DNA of 64,000 nt from Chloroflexota bacterium (GTDB taxonomy: Bacteria > Chloroflexota > Dehalococcoidia > Lucifugimonadales > Lucifugimonadaceae). The notes under the pieces are model-generated. The model did not search any database. It worked only from the letters and a program-made list of their open reading frames with translations, and was not told where the DNA came from. This document shows, one piece after another, positions 9,166 to 17,989 of this stretch; the stretch's first letter is position 1, and each line of letters begins with the position of its first letter. The position numbers were made by a program, and so were the translations under genes. The stretch spans positions 1-64,000 of the forward strand of contig PCAM01000007.1 in assembly GCA_002730555.1 (NCBI GenBank), read 5' to 3'.

Positions 9166-9930
9166 TTAGAAGTGACAGGTTGTGCAGTCGGTCGGTGCGT
9201 CGTTCTTACGGTGGCAGTCAACACACTGGCCCATCTTCAAAGGTTCCACCTGAGCGACCTGCGTCTGAGACTTGATGTCCCCGTGACAGGTTGAACAGGT
9301 TACGGCCGCGAGGACGGAGCCGTCTGACTGGGTCCCGGCCAAGATCGCCGCCTCGTCACGGTTGGCGATCACATGGGTATTGCCGACATCCGTCAGGAAC
9401 CGTATGTGTGGTTCATGGACGAACCTGACGTGGTCAGGGAGTCGATGGACACGCTTCCACTGGATCGGGCCGGGGTCATCGCCGAGACCGATCGTGCGCA
9501 GCAGCGTGAGCGGCTCGCTCTGGGTCGAGCCGATGACCCTGTGGCAGGTGACACACGTCTCCACGGGCGGGATGCCCGCGACGTTGGTGTCGGTCACCGT
9601 GCGGTGGCAGAAGGTGCAATCAAGGCCGATACCTGTGAGCTGCTTGCCCTCGGCGTCCATCTTGGCGCTGCCGTCGTCGTTGAACAGAAGTTCGCTACCG
9701 GCATGCGCCGTGTGCGGGAAGGCGATCGGCTGTACAGGGCTCTGGTCAAAGCCCAGGACGGGCAGCGGGTTGCCGAACCATGCCGTGATGAAAAATACCA
9801 TCACGAACCCGAGTACGGCCGTGACCCCGACACCGCCAAGGGCGAGTACAGGGATAAGAACCTTCACCCATGCCGGCCGGCCGTTGTCCGTTTGAGGTTG
9901 CTCGTTCAGTGTTTTTTCACCACTCGCCAT
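9166..9930 (-). CDS. actA: Alternative complex III pentaheme cytochrome c ActA
   Basis: Membrane-anchored pentaheme cytochrome. The cytoplasmic lead (1-22) is followed by one transmembrane helix at about 23-50, then five CxxCH sites at residues 105-109, 126-130, 212-216, 236-240 and 249-253 (CTFCH, CVTCH, CSTCH, CVDCH, CTTCH), the last one residue from the C-terminus. Additional histidines in HVRFVHEPH are likely distal ligands. Five hemes is the ActA number. It is the first core gene of the complex III operon and depends on the ccm genes at the operon's other end for heme attachment. Confidence 0.92.
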   Translation of the reverse strand: MASGEKTLNEQPQTDNGRPAWVKVLIPVLALGGVGVTAVLGFVMVFFITAWFGNPLPVLGFDQSPVQPIAFPHTAHAGSELLFNDDGSAKMDAEGKQLTGIGLDCTFCHRTVTDTNVAGIPPVETCVTCHRVIGSTQSEPLTLLRTIGLGDDPGPIQWKRVHRLPDHVRFVHEPHIRFLTDVGNTHVIANRDEAAILAGTQSDGSVLAAVTCSTCHGDIKSQTQVAQVEPLKMGQCVDCHRKNDAPTDCTTCHF

Positions 9931-9989
9931 TCGCGGCGACTATCAACGCAGGCCGGTTGGCCTGCGGGTTATTGATTAGGGTGCCGGTG

Positions 9990-10316
9990 TTACTCGTACC
10001 ACCTTGGGTACACGCCCTCGATCCATCCCCGGCTGACGTCGATGATGAAAAAGAAGTTTACGAGGGCGATGGATATCGCAACCAGACCGATGACGTAAAG
10101 GTAAGGACGGTAGCGGGACACTTTCCTGGAGAAGGTGCCGCTGTCGACCGCCGATGGAATGATCGCGTGTGCGAATCCGAGGGAAATCGCGGCCGTGGCC
10201 ATCAACAGCAGGTTGATCCACAGAAGTTTGAGTGCGGCTCCGTTATCAGACCAGTCGCCTTGGAGAAGGGGAGCGGGATCCGGCATCGGTTTCGGTGGTC
10301 CATCCTGTTGATTCAC
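9990..10316 (-). CDS. Small two-helix membrane protein at the head of the complex III operon
   Basis: A 108-residue protein with a proline-rich cytoplasmic N-terminus, two hydrophobic helices (about residues 28-50 and 72-92) and a short C-terminal segment ending in PRWYE. I do not recognise the family. It precedes actA by 59 bases on the same strand, so it is probably the first gene of the operon. It could be an accessory subunit or an assembly factor of the complex; that is inferred from position only. Confidence 0.6.
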   Translation of the reverse strand: MNQQDGPPKPMPDPAPLLQGDWSDNGAALKLLWINLLLMATAAISLGFAHAIIPSAVDSGTFSRKVSRYRPYLYVIGLVAISIALVNFFFIIDVSRGWIEGVYPRWYE

Positions 10317-10636
10317 CCGGCGCTAGACACCGGCCGGGCGGGTTGTTTACGGTGCCAAAAGCACGTTTGGGACAAGGCGGATTTTCGACCTCTCCAAACC
10401 ACCTGTGAAAACTATCATTTGCGGGATTGAGGGTCAAGACGCAATTGTTCACTTCCGGCTCATGGGCTGATCGTCCGGAGTGGTATATCCGCCGTTGATT
10501 CCTTGCGGGGGTTGTCTGACGGAATCTATAATTGCGACTTCGTGTCCCTTGCCTAAATTCGTGGGGAAACGAGAGTGGACGTAAGGGGACGTGGTCGCTC
10601 CGCTTGAGGGATATCCCAAATACAAAATCAATCAGG
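10317..10636. promoter_or_regulatory. Divergent intergenic region between complex III operon and Tat-signal gene
   Basis: About 320 bases without a convincing coding frame separate the minus-strand complex III operon from the plus-strand Tat-signal gene. It must hold the promoters of both units. I see no clear palindromic operator or consensus promoter pair that I would assign with confidence. Confidence 0.4.
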
Positions 10637-10852
10637 GTGAGTCAGTTGCAAGAACAGGTCCAACCGGAACAGCAAGGCGTGACGCGACGGAGTTTTGTCG
10701 GACTGGCCGCCGCCGGTATCGCCGGAGTGATCGGGGCCGCCGCGGCGGGAAACAAGAATCCTATCGGACGACTGTTTGGCAAGAAGCGGACGATCCGCTC
10801 GAACTCCGGTAGCGCCGGATCGATGTTCACGCCGAGGGATCCACAACCGTAG
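10637..10852 (+). CDS. Small twin-arginine signal protein, unknown function
   Basis: A short protein of about 71 residues. The twin-arginine motif TRRSFVG is followed by an Ala/Gly-rich hydrophobic stretch, then a basic segment with GRLFGKKR and a Ser/Gly-rich tail. The start is either GTG (10637) or TTG (10646); the frame is open further upstream but does not look coding. The leader resembles those of Rieske and molybdo-proteins, but no cofactor domain follows. It is divergent from the complex III operon. It may be a Tat-inserted anchor or small accessory peptide; the alternative is a truncated gene. Moderate confidence that it is real. Confidence 0.5.
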   Translation: MSQLQEQVQPEQQGVTRRSFVGLAAAGIAGVIGAAAAGNKNPIGRLFGKKRTIRSNSGSAGSMFTPRDPQP

Positions 10853-11019
10853 GCGAGGAATAGCACTGACCGGATTCAACCTTGAACGCCTCGGCACGAC
10901 CGTGGCGTTCTCGCGTTCACAGCCGAATGTGGTCGATTTACCTTCTGGAGTCGCGGTCAGGATGACTTTCTGTTTCTTCAGGCCAGCGCACCGAGAAGTT
11001 CCGTGTACCGAACCCTGAG

Positions 11020-11395
11020 TCAGGCGACGATCTCGCGAACAGGGGAATCCGGATCGAGCAGCATGAACGGCTCGCCCCCACTGGTCGGCGGCGTCCAGCG
11101 ATGACCCCCCCGTGTTTTCCGGTTTGACGCGTAGGCCGTAATCGCCGCCGGCGGCCAGTAGCAAAACGGCAGCACCCGAATCGGTGACCTCGACGACCGT
11201 CAACGTGCACGGGCCGCCTTGTTCATTCCCGGCTTCGATGCACCAGCCAACGACGACAAACGCCCTCACCCTTCCCGGTACGCCCGATATCCAGAGCTCG
11301 GTCACCTGGCGCTCCGGGGCCAGGGTCTCGAACGTCTGCATCGGGTGACAATCGCAGTTGGGGCTTTCCTCGGTCTCGATGTCGATGCGTCCCAT
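11020..11395 (-). pseudogene. Unrecognised ~124-residue protein interrupted by a frameshift in a 7-G run
   Basis: The first frame from the ATG at 11395 (preceded by GGAGG 10 bases upstream) reads as a plausible beta-rich protein up to LRVKPENTGG. It then meets a run of seven G (plus-strand C at 11105-11111). Removing one G continues as HRWTPPTSGGEPFMLLDPDS and stops at 11020; without that the frame runs on as a long Arg-rich shadow across the neighbouring gene. The protein has Cys-Asp-Cys-His near its start (residues 14-17). Function unknown. Either a sequencing error at the homopolymer, a phase-variable tract, or a true frameshift. Confidence 0.55.
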
Positions 11396-11806
11396 TTAGG
11401 CCGGGCCTCCCAATGTGGTCCAGAACGCGGCTTCACCTGGCGGTGCGCGTCTGCCGCTGACACGGCGGTGATGATGTCGTGATGTCACGTCACGTTCTGA
11501 CACGATCACCTGGGCCTCGTCGGTGCCTGCGGTGCGAGTCGGTTCACGTCGATACCCCAGTTTCCCACCTGGAGGACCGCCTCGGGGTGCTGCCGGTGAG
11601 CGTGTCCGGGATTCGGATCGTCCGTATGATTGACGCAGCACCGGACCTCGACCCGATGCTAGGATGCGCCGCATCGGGTGCCGACTGCGCGCTTGGGTCC
11701 GCGCGTGCTGAACTCCTCCGAAAAGTCCTCTGACGTACCGAAAACCAGACAGTACCCGCGCAGCCCCGTATCAATGTGGAAAACGGGCAGGCGGGTGGAG
11801 ACGGTG
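11396..11806. other. Gene-free stretch upstream of the E1 alpha gene
   Basis: About 410 bases. Open frames exist on both strands but all are Arg/Pro rich and do not resemble proteins. One minus-strand frame ends immediately before the ATG at 11395, which is probably coincidence. The ribosome-binding site GGTGGAG at about 11794-11800 serves the E1 alpha gene. I see no RNA gene or repeat here. Confidence 0.4.
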
Positions 11807-12799
11807 ATGGAGATCACTCCCGAAAAGTTGCGTTGGATCTACACCACCATGTACCGCATCCGGCGGTTCGAAGAAGTGTTGCTTGAGCAGACGGCGCAGG
11901 GCAAATCGATGGGCGTCGCCCACACATCTGACGGCGAGGAGGCGGGCCCGACCGGCATCTGCGCCCACCTCACGGACAAAGACTGGATAGGGAGCACCCA
12001 CCGCGGTCACGGCCATTGCATCGCCAAGGGTGTCGAAACCGCCGGGATGATGGCCGAGATATTCGGCAAGTACACCGGTCTCTGCAAGGGCAAAGGCGGC
12101 TCGATGCACATCGCCGATTTCACCAAAGGAATGCTTGGCGCGAACGGCATCGTCGGCGCCGGCATTCCCCTGGCGGTTGGCGCTGCGCTCAGCGCAAAAC
12201 TCAAAGGCGACGGCAGCGTTGGGGTCAGCTTCTTCGGAGACGGCGCCACCGGCGAGGGCACGATCCACGAGAGTATGAACTTGGCATCCGTCTGGAAGTT
12301 GCCGGTGGTATTTGTGTGCGAGAACAACCATTACGCCGAATCCACGCCGGTGGAGTACGCGGTGTCCGTGGCAGATATAGCTGATCGTGCGGCCTCTTAT
12401 TCAATGCCGGGCGTGGTGGTGGATGGCATGGACGTATTTGCGGTGTACGACGCGGCGGGCGAGGCGATCGCCCGCGCACGTGCCGGAGACGGGCCTACGT
12501 TTCTCGAGCTAAAGACTTACCGCTATCACGGCCACTATCACGCCGACGATCCCCACACGTATCGACTCCCGCAGGAGGAGGAGGTGTGGAAGGCGCGCGA
12601 TCCGCTGCCGAATTTCGAGCGCCGGGTCACGGAGCAGGATCTGATGGATGAGGTGGAGATGGAGCGCATCCGGAACGCTATCGATCAGGAGATTCAGGAC
12701 GCAGTCAAGTTCGCAGAAGAGAGTCCACTACCGCCGCTTGAAGAGCTCTACACGGACGTATACGTGAACTACCCAAACTCAGTCCACGGACTCCGATAA
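11807..12799 (+). CDS. 2-oxoacid dehydrogenase E1 component alpha subunit (pyruvate/acetoin type)
   Basis: Thiamine diphosphate-dependent E1 alpha, 330 residues. The TPP-binding motif begins with GDGATGEG at residues 144-151 and closes with the asparagines at 173-174; a conserved THRGHGH segment lies at residues 64-70. It makes the heterotetramer with the E1 beta encoded 169 bases downstream, decarboxylating pyruvate or a related 2-oxoacid (or cleaving acetoin). The ATG at 11807 fits the ribosome-binding site and the family N-terminus; upstream sequence in the same frame is not conserved-looking. No E2 or E3 gene follows, so the partners must be elsewhere. The exact substrate cannot be told from sequence. 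Confidence 0.88.
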   Translation: MEITPEKLRWIYTTMYRIRRFEEVLLEQTAQGKSMGVAHTSDGEEAGPTGICAHLTDKDWIGSTHRGHGHCIAKGVETAGMMAEIFGKYTGLCKGKGGSMHIADFTKGMLGANGIVGAGIPLAVGAALSAKLKGDGSVGVSFFGDGATGEGTIHESMNLASVWKLPVVFVCENNHYAESTPVEYAVSVADIADRAASYSMPGVVVDGMDVFAVYDAAGEAIARARAGDGPTFLELKTYRYHGHYHADDPHTYRLPQEEEVWKARDPLPNFERRVTEQDLMDEVEMERIRNAIDQEIQDAVKFAEESPLPPLEELYTDVYVNYPNSVHGLR

Positions 12800-12878
12800 C
12801 CGGGCTTGCCTGGACCTTATTTTGATTTCCTGATCTCGCTATGGACGTTGTCGGGAATCGCGAACGGTGAGTGCTCCG

Positions 12879-12920
12879 GTTCTCCCCTCCCAGCGAGAGA
12901 AAGTTGGGTGAGGGAGAAGA
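12879..12920. repeat. Dispersed repeat, family B (CTCCC...GGGTGAGGGAG)
   Basis: Short imperfect palindrome of the form TCTCCCCTCCCAGCGAGAG followed by AAGTTGGGTGAGGGAGA, lying between the E1 alpha and E1 beta genes. Similar copies occur at 14041, 16326, 22904, 46812 and 58063. Intergenic only. Confidence 0.6.
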
Positions 12921-12968
12921 CTCCGTTGTAAGTAACTTTGATAGTGCCCGAGCAAAGAAAGACCCAAT

Positions 12969-14033
12969 ATGGCCCTTGAAACCAGACCAGATCCACTCGG
13001 CCCTGGAATAGATGTCGCGGGAAGCGTCATCCGATACCGGGAGGCGTTCAATAAAACGCTTGGCGATGAGCTGCGCCGCGACCCGGACGTGTTCATCATG
13101 GGCGAGGACGTGGCTGGGGGCGCAGGGCGTGAGCACCTGGGGATCATCGACTCATGGGGCGGGGCGTTTGCCGCCACCAAAGGTTTGATTCAGGAGTTCG
13201 GACCCGAGCGCGTGAGAGACACGCCGATCTCCGAGGCCGGGTTTGTCGGCGCCGCCATCGGGGCCGGGCTGACCGGCACCCGCCCGGTGGTGGATCTGAT
13301 GTACTTCGACTTCATCACCGTGGCATGGGACCAGTTGCTCTCAAACGCCGCCAAGAACCGATATATGTTCGGCGGGCAGGGCAAGATCCCTGTTACGTTG
13401 TTCGCCCGCTCCGGTGTGGCGGCCGGCTACTCTGCGCAACACTCCCAGAATTTCTACTCGATCGTCGCCCACATCCCGGGCCTCAAGTGCGTTGTGCCGT
13501 CGGACGCGTACACATGCAGAGGCCTGCTGGCCGCCGCCATCCGCGACGACGACCCGGTGATCGTTTGCAACCACAAAAAGCTGATCAACATGAGCAGCTT
13601 CGTGCCCGACGAGTCGTACACGATCGAACTCGGCAAGGGCCGATATCTGCGTCGCGGCTCGGACGTGACGCTGGTGGGAATGTCCTACACGACGGAGGTG
13701 TGCCGTCTGGCGGCCGAAATCTTGGCGGAGCAAGGCATCGACGCCGAGATTATCGACATGCTGAGCCTGTCGCCGATCGATGAAGAAATCGTCCTGGAGT
13801 CTGTGACGAAAACCAACCGAATCGTGATCGTTGACGAGGATACGCCGCGCTGCAACATGGCGGCGGACATAGCGGCGTTGGTCGCCGATAAAGCCTTCGA
13901 CAGCTTGGATGCACCGATTAAGCGAGTGACCGGCCCGCACACCCCGGTTCCGTACAGCAAGCCACTTGAAGACGCCTTCATCCCATCGCCGGAAGACGTT
14001 GTGGCGACGACGTTGGCGTTGCTGAAAGCGTAG
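12969..14033 (+). CDS. 2-oxoacid dehydrogenase E1 component beta subunit (pyruvate/acetoin type)
   Basis: Transketolase-like E1 beta of 354 residues that pairs with the upstream E1 alpha. Family features: GEDVAGGAG near residue 41, RVRDTPISEAGFVGAAIGAG (about 78-97), the central pyrimidine-binding fold, and a C-terminal transketolase domain with IVIVDEDTPRCNMAADIAA. The start MALETRP includes a 20-residue extension before the conserved IRYREAFNKTL. The gap between the two E1 genes holds only a dispersed repeat, so they are probably co-transcribed. Substrate is undetermined: pyruvate, branched 2-oxoacids or acetoin. Confidence 0.88.
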   Translation: MALETRPDPLGPGIDVAGSVIRYREAFNKTLGDELRRDPDVFIMGEDVAGGAGREHLGIIDSWGGAFAATKGLIQEFGPERVRDTPISEAGFVGAAIGAGLTGTRPVVDLMYFDFITVAWDQLLSNAAKNRYMFGGQGKIPVTLFARSGVAAGYSAQHSQNFYSIVAHIPGLKCVVPSDAYTCRGLLAAAIRDDDPVIVCNHKKLINMSSFVPDESYTIELGKGRYLRRGSDVTLVGMSYTTEVCRLAAEILAEQGIDAEIIDMLSLSPIDEEIVLESVTKTNRIVIVDEDTPRCNMAADIAALVADKAFDSLDAPIKRVTGPHTPVPYSKPLEDAFIPSPEDVVATTLALLKA

Positions 14034-14040
14034 GTGGGGC

Positions 14041-14310
14041 GATCCTCTCTCCCGGTGGGAAAAGGTTGAGCGAGGGAGGGCAGGCGTCTCCTACTAACAA
14101 CTCCCTACTTTTCTGCGCTGCTGCTCGATCCCCCGACGGGCTAACCTGAGGAGCATGCGCCGGAGGATCTCGCCACTAGTGAGTGCAAGCAGGTCCGGCG
14201 TGCCGACTACATCCAACGGCGAGATCCTTCGTCTCGACTCAGGATGACCTTGTTGTTGAAGGGCGCATTCTGAATTCCCGGCGACTCGGGAATGACGGGT
14301 TTATGAATCT
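14041..14310. repeat. Cluster of dispersed intergenic repeats (families B, A and D)
   Basis: The gap between the E1 beta gene and the DUF2277 gene holds three repeat types in a row: family B at 14041-14084 (CTCTCCCGGTGGGA...GAGCGAGGGAGG), family A at about 14216-14250 (GGCGAGATCCTTCG...TCAGGATGAC), and family D at about 14272-14295 (ATTCCCGGCGACTCGGGAAT, a near-palindrome). None encodes protein. Confidence 0.6.
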
Positions 14311-14325
14311 GCAGGAGGAGCAAAA

Positions 14326-14538
14326 ATGTGCCGCAGTATTAAGACGCTACGACTGCCGTACCGTGACCATGTGACCGAAGAAGATACGCAGGTTGCCGCG
14401 CTTCAATACATTTGGAAGATCACCAGTTTCAGGAAGCCGTTACAGGCCAATTCGAAAGCGTTCGACAAGGCTGTGCGGGAGATCGCCCGGGTGTCAGATC
14501 TCTCGCCGGCGGCGCTTGAGGAGCGCGTACCGGCGTAG
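14326..14538 (+). CDS. DUF2277 family protein
   Basis: A 70-residue protein beginning MCRSIKTLR, with AALQYIWKITSFRKPLQANS and FDKAVREIARVS, which match the short DUF2277 family (start MCRNI, then ALQYVRKISGF-like). Function is unknown for the family; many members are found in soil and marine bacteria. A strong ribosome-binding site (GGAGGAG, six bases before the ATG) supports the start. It stands alone between repeat-filled DNA and the convergent DUF971 gene. Confidence 0.8.
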   Translation: MCRSIKTLRLPYRDHVTEEDTQVAALQYIWKITSFRKPLQANSKAFDKAVREIARVSDLSPAALEERVPA

Positions 14539-14615
14539 TTGCGGGACGACCGGTCCTCCGAGAGCCTCAAGCGCGGGGAAGATCTTGCGAGACCCGCATG
14601 AAAAGGGTCCGCCGC

Positions 14616-14954
14616 TCAAATACCCCTCCGGCCGGGGCCCTCGCATTGCACGGCGTCGAACTGCGACATCTTGCGCAGGTCTTTCAGCGGGTAGATCCCC
14701 GTGGTGTGGCCATCGGTGAACATGAACTGCATGGCGTAGCGGCCGACCAGCAGCTGGTCCAGGATCAGGATGTCGTCGGGGACCGACACCGGCGCAAGAA
14801 TAGCGCGACCGGTCATCTCCTCGACACATCCGGCGCACCCGCATTGGAGCCTCAGGTAGCGGAACGGGTAGCGGCACGTCATGCCATCGCCCCACTGGAT
14901 AACGACGTGCTCTGCGTCGATCGACACATCGGTAACGGTCAACTCGCCTGGCAC
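14616..14954 (-). CDS. DUF971 domain protein (gamma-butyrobetaine hydroxylase-like N-terminal domain)
   Basis: A protein of about 112 residues. The DUF971 features are VIQWGDGMTCRYPFRYLRLQC, a Cys-rich CGCAGCVEE segment with possible zinc or Fe-S role, then DQLLVGRYAMQF and DGHTTGIYPLKDLR. The GTG at 14954 is preferred over the upstream ATG because AAGGAG lies 10 bases before it and the family is about 100 residues long. This stand-alone domain is found next to Fe-S assembly genes (ApbC/Mrp) in many genomes; no such neighbour is here. Molecular function not established. Confidence 0.83.
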   Translation of the reverse strand: MPGELTVTDVSIDAEHVVIQWGDGMTCRYPFRYLRLQCGCAGCVEEMTGRAILAPVSVPDDILILDQLLVGRYAMQFMFTDGHTTGIYPLKDLRKMSQFDAVQCEGPGRRGI

Positions 14955-15197
14955 GTTTATCGGGCTCCTTATCGAGTGTTTGATTCGGCGGAGGTTCAGC
15001 CTAGCACGGGCCGCCCGTGAACCATGACCGATCTTCAGGACCCGGTCGTACACGGCCATCGGGCTCGACACACTACGTCCTGGCTCTTAGTCTTGATCGC
15101 CCCTGGAGTTTTTAGGCTGAGATATTAGGTTGGCCGGGGCATACCGCCAGCCATCTGACGATGACTACGCAGGACTAAGGAAGAAGGAGACGCCACC

Positions 15198-16250
15198 GTG
15201 ACAATGGACACGATCAGAGTTGGTTTGATCGGCGCCGGTGGTAACACCCGGCTCCACCACGCACCAAAGCTGGCGGCGATCGAGGGCGTTGAAGTGGTCG
15301 CTGTCGCCAACCGCAGCCTGGCTTCAGCCGCACGCTTCGCCGATGAGTTCGATATCCCGAACCCGGTCGAAAACTGGATGGACATCATCGACGACGACTC
15401 GATCGACGCCGTATGCATCGGCACCTGGCCATATATGCATTCTGTCCTGACTATTGCGGCGCTTGAGTCCGACAAGCACGTCCTCGTCGAGGCCCGCATG
15501 GCGGCCAACTCATCTGAAGCGCACGCAATGCTGGACGCCTCGAAAGAGCGGCCGGACTTGGTGGCTCAGATCGTCCCGGCGCCGCACACGCTGGTATTTG
15601 ACCAGCAGATTGTCGACATGATTTCCGACGGCTACGTCGGCGATCTCATCGGCGTTGACGCACGGATTGGCACCGGTAATTTCCCGAACTGGGATTCGGA
15701 GCGCCATTGGCGAGAGCGCCGTGATTTCTCCGGCAACAACATCATGAACATGGGCATCTGGGCAGAGGCGATGATGCGATGGTTGGGCGACTACGCCGCC
15801 GTTTCCGCAGTCGGCCACACCGTGGTCAAGTACAAGTCCGACGCCGATGGACGCCGCCGCTCGACCGGGAATATTCCGGATCACATCGATACCGTTACTG
15901 AACTCGAAGCAGGTGGACAGCTCCACATGCAGGTCTCCAACGTCTCGGGTTTCGGCCCGACAGGGGATGTCTGGATTCACGGGACTGAAGGAACGATTCG
16001 ACTCGTGAATGAGGGCGGCAGCCTGGCGCTTTACGGCGGCCAGCGGAACGATGCTCAGATGAGCAAGATCGATATCCCGGCGGACAAGGCCGGCGGCTGG
16101 CGAGTTGAAGAAGAGTTCATCAACTCCATACGCGGCATCGAGCCGGTTACCCACACCGACTTCACGACCGGCGTGAAGTACATGGAGTGGACGGACGCGG
16201 TGGCGCATTCTCTCAAACTAGGCGAGAAAGTCGGACTGCCACTGTCCTAA
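15198..16250 (+). CDS. Gfo/Idh/MocA family NAD(P)-dependent oxidoreductase with altered EKP motif
   Basis: A 350-residue sugar-type dehydrogenase. The N-terminal Rossmann motif is GLIGAGGNTRLHH (residues 9-21); the C-terminal half has the family beta-sheet domain with HWRERRDFSGNNIMNMG and VWIHGTEGTIRL. The usual catalytic EKP motif after KHVL is EAR here (HVLVEARMA), losing the lysine that normally contacts substrate and cofactor, so either chemistry or substrate differs. GAAGGAG lies 7 bases before the GTG start; ATG at 15204 is an alternative. It is followed by a strong terminator and has no operon partner. Confidence 0.85.
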   Translation: MTMDTIRVGLIGAGGNTRLHHAPKLAAIEGVEVVAVANRSLASAARFADEFDIPNPVENWMDIIDDDSIDAVCIGTWPYMHSVLTIAALESDKHVLVEARMAANSSEAHAMLDASKERPDLVAQIVPAPHTLVFDQQIVDMISDGYVGDLIGVDARIGTGNFPNWDSERHWRERRDFSGNNIMNMGIWAEAMMRWLGDYAAVSAVGHTVVKYKSDADGRRRSTGNIPDHIDTVTELEAGGQLHMQVSNVSGFGPTGDVWIHGTEGTIRLVNEGGSLALYGGQRNDAQMSKIDIPADKAGGWRVEEEFINSIRGIEPVTHTDFTTGVKYMEWTDAVAHSLKLGEKVGLPLS

Positions 16251-16271
16251 ACGGGGGCAGGACTTCAGAAA

Positions 16272-16308
16272 CGCGAATAGGCCCGGGAGTTACCCGGGCC
16301 TATTCGCG
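16272..16308 (+). terminator. Perfect 16-bp stem terminator between convergent genes
   Basis: CGCGAATAGGCCCGGG at 16272-16287 and its exact complement at 16293-16308 flank a five-base loop (AGTTA). It lies 22 bases after the oxidoreductase stop, with prpD converging from the other side. There is no long T run, so it may act as a bidirectional or factor-assisted terminator. Confidence 0.75.
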
Positions 16309-16325
16309 TCTGCGCGGTTATCGAG

Positions 16326-16440
16326 CCCCCTCTCCTGGCGGGAGAGGGTTGGGCGGAGGGAGAAGGTCTGTCGGGAGACAAGGCCGTATTGCCGCATCGG
16401 CGTGCTGGTGAAGGTCCCTCGGCTTCGCTCGAGATGACGC
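16326..16440. repeat. Dispersed repeats, family B then family A
   Basis: A family B copy (CCCTCTCCTGGCGGGAGAGG, then TTGGGCGGAGGGAG) at 16326-16366 is followed by a family A end (GGTCCCTCGGCTTCGCTCGAGATGAC) at about 16413-16438, just before the prpD stop. Non-coding. Confidence 0.6.
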
Positions 16441-16444
16441 GGGG

Positions 16445-17884
16445 CTACGCCAGAAACAGCTCCACAAACTCCGGGACCGGCATCGATTCGAGTTGCCCCG
16501 GCTCTTCGGCCAGCGCGACGGCCCGTTCAACGCGTTCAGACGGCAAGCGCGTGCCCAGGTTGTGACGCAGCTTGTCGATGAGCCGTGGGATCGCCTCGTC
16601 TCGTCGTCGTCGATGGCCTAACGGGTATTCGACCGTAACCTTGTCGGTGCTGGAGCCGTCTTTGAATGTCACCTGCACCGCGTTCGCGATGGAGCGCTTG
16701 TCGGGATCCAGGTACTCGGACGTGTATCTCGGATTCTCAACCACCGTCATCACGTTCCGGAGGGCGTCCACCCGTGGGTCGGCCGCTGCTTCGTTCTCGT
16801 AGTGATCGGCGTTCAGTTCGCCGAAGATCAGGCCGATTGCCGTCATGTACTGGATGCAGTGGTCGCGGTCGGCCGGATTGTCCAACGGGCCCGACTTGTC
16901 GATGATCCGGGCCGCCGATTCCTGCGTCGTGATCGTGATTGATTCGATCTCGCCCAGTCGGTACTTGACCACTCGGTGAAGGGCGAACGCCGCTTCGACC
17001 GCTGTCTGGCCGTGGAACTCGGCAGGGAAAGCGATCTTGAAAAGCACGTTCTCCATGACGTAACTGCCGAACGGTCGCTGCATCGAAAACGGTTTCCCCT
17101 CAAACCAGCGGTCGTAAAAACCCCATCCCGGCGCCGATAACGCCGTCGGGTAGCCCATCTCGCCCGTCATCGCCATCAACGCAAATCGAACGCCACGGCT
17201 CGTGGCATCGCCCGCCGCCCAGGACTTTCGTGAGCCGGTGTTTGGGGCATGCCGGTAAGTGCGCAAGGTGGCGTCGAGCCAGGCGTTGGAGACTGCGCTG
17301 ATGATCTGGTCGCGATTCCCACCGAGCAGATCGGTGGTGACGGCGGCCGTCGCGACCTTCACCAGCAGGACGTGGTCGATGCCGACCCGATTGAAGCTGT
17401 TGTCGAGTGCCAGTACGCCCTGTATCTCGTGTGCCTTGACCATCGCCGTCAGGACGTCCCGCACGGTCAACGGTGAATCTCCGCTTGCGACCCGCGTTCG
17501 TGACAACCACTCGGTGATGGCCAGGATGCCGCCAAGGTTGTCGGACGGATGTCCCCACTCGGCGGCGAGCCAGGTGTCGTTGAAGTCCAGCCAGCGGATG
17601 ATGCAGCCGATATCGAAAGCGCCCTTCACGGGGTCGAGCTCGAAGCCCGTCCCTGGCACCCGGACCCCGTTCGGAACGGTGGCTCCCGGGGCGTGCGGGC
17701 CGAGGTGCTTCGTGCACTCCGGGTAGTTCAAGGCGAGCAGACCGCAACCGATGGTGTCGAACAGGTCGTAGCGAGCGGTGTTTAGCGCCTCGGCACTGTC
17801 CACCGAGTAGTCCCGTACATAGTCGGCGATGTCGGCCAGAAGCTGGTCGGGCTGGGGTCGGACGTTAGAAACGACGGCGGACAA
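16445..17884 (-). CDS. prpD: 2-methylcitrate dehydratase PrpD
   Basis: MmgE/PrpD-family dehydratase of 479 residues that converts 2-methylcitrate to 2-methyl-cis-aconitate in propionate breakdown. Visible signatures: [49 protein letters not shown] (about 95-125, read as two adjoining pieces) and [20 protein letters not shown]. The motif WLDFNDT and length match E. coli-type PrpD rather than the wider MmgE group. The start is TTG with AAGGAG five bases upstream. It is the last gene of the prp group on this strand, behind prpB, prpC and a HAD gene, separated from the latter by an AT-rich leader of about 100 bases that may carry its own promoter. Confidence 0.9.
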   Translation of the reverse strand: MSAVVSNVRPQPDQLLADIADYVRDYSVDSAEALNTARYDLFDTIGCGLLALNYPECTKHLGPHAPGATVPNGVRVPGTGFELDPVKGAFDIGCIIRWLDFNDTWLAAEWGHPSDNLGGILAITEWLSRTRVASGDSPLTVRDVLTAMVKAHEIQGVLALDNSFNRVGIDHVLLVKVATAAVTTDLLGGNRDQIISAVSNAWLDATLRTYRHAPNTGSRKSWAAGDATSRGVRFALMAMTGEMGYPTALSAPGWGFYDRWFEGKPFSMQRPFGSYVMENVLFKIAFPAEFHGQTAVEAAFALHRVVKYRLGEIESITITTQESAARIIDKSGPLDNPADRDHCIQYMTAIGLIFGELNADHYENEAAADPRVDALRNVMTVVENPRYTSEYLDPDKRSIANAVQVTFKDGSSTDKVTVEYPLGHRRRRDEAIPRLIDKLRHNLGTRLPSERVERAVALAEEPGQLESMPVPEFVELFLA

Positions 17885-17989
17885 TTCAACTCCTTCGACG
17901 GACGCGAGGCGTCGGTTATTTTGGGTTTTGGTTTAAAAGTGTACTGGCGATTCATTAGGTACTTACTATATGTAGAATACTTGTGTTAT
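17885..17989 (-). promoter_or_regulatory. AT-rich leader upstream of prpD
   Basis: About 100 bases that are markedly AT richer than the surroundings, between the HAD gene stop and the prpD TTG start. Such composition suggests a promoter, and AAGGAG before the start is clear, but I cannot place a confident -35/-10 pair. Confidence 0.4.

Noticed and set aside
11396-11674. 92-residue minus-strand frame whose TAA touches the ATG at 11395
   Set aside because: Arg/Pro-rich, no ribosome-binding site, no family resemblance; probably chance.
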